Shown: one piece after another, positions 61,332-64,000 of the stretch
Layout: the number at the start of each line of letters is the position of its first letter
How positions within the stretch are numbered: position 1 is the stretch's first letter
Assembly (NCBI GenBank): GCA_028554645.1
Contig: JAQOOI010000058.1
Coordinates: 186,001 to 250,000, forward strand
DNA: 64,000 bases
DNA from: Omphalotus guepiniiformis
Lineage: Eukaryota > Basidiomycota > Agaricomycetes > Agaricales > Omphalotaceae
Reading direction: 5' to 3'
The notes under the pieces: generated by a model
The model's database searches: none
The model's input: the letters and a program-made list of their open reading frames with translations, nothing else
Told to the model about the DNA's origin: nothing
Translations under genes and position numbers: made by a program

Positions 61332-63425
61332 ATGGCGATGCTGCCATGTCTTTACCTGCTATTCCATCTTGGACTTGTACTTTCCAATCAGATACCCTTG
61401 AAAATACCCGAAAGCAAGACAAGATCAACGGCGAATGTGCTTATTACGCCCGAAATTGACCAATTTGTTGATTCTGTGCTAAAAGATTACGGTTCACCTG
61501 GCCTTTCTGTCGCTGTCGTCCGTCGTAATGACTCTTATCCTAACGGTTGGCTCATGGAATTCGGTTCGTATGGTGTCGCACAAGCTGATGGTTTGCCTGT
61601 GACACCGGATTCACTGTTTGCTATCGCGTCAAACAGCAAGTTGTTCTTAGCCTTTTCAGTTGGGTTACTCATTCAGAACGAGACTCTTGCTGAGGAAAGA
61701 GGAGAGAAACTCTCGTGGTCGACCAAGGCAAAAGGCTTGATACCGGAGTGGGAACTTATGGATAAGGATATGGAGAGGATCGTGAACTTGCAGGATATGC
61801 TGTCGCATAGGACTGGTCTGCCCAGACATGACTTTTCAGGGAAGGTACGAAAGGGTGGTGTGCTGGAAATGGTAAAGATCTCATTTCCGCTCCTCAATAT
61901 AGTAGACTAACAATTCATATCCTCTAGATCTCGACACTCCGTTATCTTCGACCTTCAACGGAAGTACGAGAAACGTTCCAGTATAACAACCTGATGTACG
62001 AGACTCTCTCGTACCTTCCAACCCTCTTCTTCAATCAGTCATACGAATCTTACATCGCCGAAACTCTCTTTGATCCTCTCAACATGACAGGGACAACCTA
62101 CTCAATTGCTGTTGCCGAATCTTCGGGTAATCTTGCTCATGGTTATCAGCGTTCCATGCGGGACTTGATAGCAGGCGTAAACGGCACCCTCACCCCAATT
62201 GTGCCTTACTTTTCTCGCCCCGGGGAAGAAATCATCTGGGCCGGTGCCGGAGGAGTCATATCGAGTGCAAGGGATTTGGCTAAGTGGGTCGCGATGTTAC
62301 TCTCAGATGGGAGGCATCCGTTCACGAACCAGACGGTCGTTCCTGAGGAGGTGGTAAAACATGTTGCGGAAGGAGTAACTCTAAGGGATTCTAAGCTGTC
62401 GTATCCCGAATTGGTACCTTGTCTTCTTTGGTTTTGCACTAGTTTCAGCAAATTCACTGACCTAACTCGTAGAGCGCAACGACGTATGGTGCGGGACAAA
62501 TGCGATACAGCTACCGAGGACACGATCTTATAGAACATGGAGGATCCAATCCTGGTTTCAAAACGCAGGTGTGTACATCGACCATCCTGACTGTTGGCTT
62601 TTATGTGATATATATTCATAGGTTTTACGGTACCCAAATGACAACCTTGGAATCGTGATTCTTTCCAATGATGAAGAGTATGGGTCTGACATACATGAAA
62701 TGGTCAAGTGGCGAATTACAGACGAGATTCTTGGGCTCGAGAAGATTGACTGGAAATCTAGGTGGGTTACGAACACAAAACCCTTTATCATGTCAATACT
62801 AAACATATCGTACAGAATAGATGCTAAGAACGCCAAATTCCTTTCCGAGGAGATAGCCGGTGCTCTACCACGTCCTTCAAACCCTTCCCCACCGACGAAC
62901 CCTGTCCAGAGCATAGAAGGAAAGAAATTCTATCATCCCACTTACGGCTCGTTATTGCCGTGCTATATCGGACCAAAGACGGCTGCCAGCGCTTCTTCGA
63001 TGTCATCTTCTCATTGCTCCAGAGTCACCTCCGATCCTGTCGTCAGAAAGATCGTGAAAAGCCCTTTCACAAGGGACACTGACGACGAGATTCACGACGA
63101 CCTCGAGACACCAACCATTGTCATTCCTATAGATCAGTTTTTCACTACCCATATTCTGCTACGACATTTCTCTGGAGACTTGTTCAACGCAAGCACCATT
63201 TGGAGTAACCGTGATACCAGGCTTAAAGAAGGGTACCCTGACTCTAGTGATGTGATCGGTGGATTTGACGATAGGTTCGAGGTGGAATGGGTTTCGGGAG
63301 AAGGTGAGCTCAGGGAAGAGGGATTAGCCTTTAAGGGTGGGTTCTGGGGTAAAGGTAAGCTAGCGAAGGCGCCGGGTGGGATGGGGAAGGAGAGTGCGGA
63401 GGTGTGGTTTGAACGGGTAATGTGA
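61332..63425 (+). CDS. Secreted beta-lactamase-fold serine hydrolase, five exons
   Basis: Beta-lactamase/penicillin-binding-protein-like enzyme, in fungi usually an esterase or peptidase. Exons 61332-61871, 61928-62413, 62473-62568, 62622-62761 and 62816-63425 give 623 residues. The N-terminus MAMLPCLYLLFHLGLVLSNQ is a signal peptide. SLFAIASNSKLFLAFSVGLL contains the S-x-x-K nucleophile motif, FQYNNLMYETLSYL the Y-x-N motif, and YRGHDLIEHGGSNPG the HGG that replaces K-T-G. NLQDMLSHRTGLPRHDF is another family signature. Several N-x-S/T sites fit secretion. The C-terminal third (residues about 420-623) is a lipocalin-like extension often present in this family. Start at 61332 is the first ATG giving the signal peptide. 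Substrate unknown. Confidence 0.88.
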
Positions 63426-64000
63426 AAGGACCTATGTATGTCTTTGCTCTAGACCATCCACGGACGAGTTGCGGCAAAAGAAGAGTTGGAGCTCAGGAAT
63501 ACGTTCAGGAATATCTTGCTTTCCACCAAGCTGAATGCCAGCGAAAAGTTCAGAATCTGATGCCTAAAGTTACAACAGCTTCTATGATCGTCGCAGGACG
63601 CATGCTGATGTTCAAAGCTCAGATAAGATACGTGCAGAAGTTGAGTAGATGCGGATACTTTATAGATCTCAGGTGTATCAGAAACGCCATTGACATACAT
63701 ACGCGATTACATAGATCGACTGTGTATTTCCGCGAGCGTTTCAAACATACCGTGTCCTTTGTCGAATATTCTTTACGATATATCACAATCAACGACAATT
63801 GAAAGCAAACTTCTTGACATAAGTATGTACTCGCTTTCCGTTGTCAGAATTCATTTCCGCAACCATTTACGTGCAAAGAAGAGAGAGAAGAGGAACTTCC
63901 GAATTTCCGGAAAGGCCGTAAAAGGCACGGACAGGCCGGCTAAAAAAAAGCTTCCAAAGAATTCGATCGGTAACAAACGAATTACACAATTCAGCTGTTT
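63426..64000. other. 3' flank of the serine hydrolase to window end
   Basis: About 575 bp. A plus ORF at 63422-63802 overlaps the stop and has no motif; minus 63449-63700 is equally unsupported. Nothing called before the window edge. Confidence 0.45.

Overview
The window is nuclear DNA of a filamentous basidiomycete, most likely an agaricomycete (mushroom-forming fungus). The signs are many short (about 40-75 nt) GT-AG introns, often with a CTGAC/CTAAC-like branch site, compact head-to-head and tail-to-tail genes, and fungal families such as Sec9, a ferric reductase, a DENND6-like protein, fungal urease and an Armillaria-type flavin halogenase. No rRNA, convincing tRNA, CRISPR array, LTR, transposase or bacterial signal was seen. 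Gene models below were spliced by hand from reading frame, splice sites and family motifs.

Layout, left half: ERO1 (minus, 3' end cut by the window edge); a 2.6-kb gap; ferric reductase (plus); CPSF6-like RRM protein (minus); DENND6-like protein (minus); secreted Ser-rich repeat protein (minus); secreted type-B carboxylesterase (minus); thioredoxin-TPR protein (minus); SEC9 t-SNARE (plus); an unrecognised 960-residue Ser-rich protein (minus) that shares a 171-bp divergent promoter with mitochondrial HSP60 (plus); ankyrin-repeat protein (minus); MEX67-like mRNA export receptor (minus).

Layout, right half: flavin-dependent halogenase (minus) followed upstream by a gene fragment; SPT2 histone chaperone (minus); MFS transporter (minus); two unrecognised multi-exon genes (plus); ten-exon urease (plus); an unrecognised single-exon gene; a 3.5-kb gene-poor, low-complexity stretch; a decayed Kelch-MYND gene; two neighbouring CHORD-like Cys/His-rich genes (minus); and a secreted beta-lactamase-fold serine hydrolase (plus).

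Most genes are housekeeping: secretory folding and trafficking (ERO1, SEC9, DENND6), RNA processing and export (CPSF6-like, MEX67), chromatin (SPT2) and protein folding (HSP60, thioredoxin-TPR). The accessory layer is the orphan halogenase, the esterase and serine hydrolase, the CHORD-like pair and the relics. The observations most worth checking are a halogenase intron with a GT...CG boundary, the multiply broken Kelch-MYND gene with a (GGAA)n frameshift inside its zinc finger, the CHORD-like pair, the HSP60 divergent promoter with a 15-bp palindrome, and a repeated C-rich to G-rich drift along exons.
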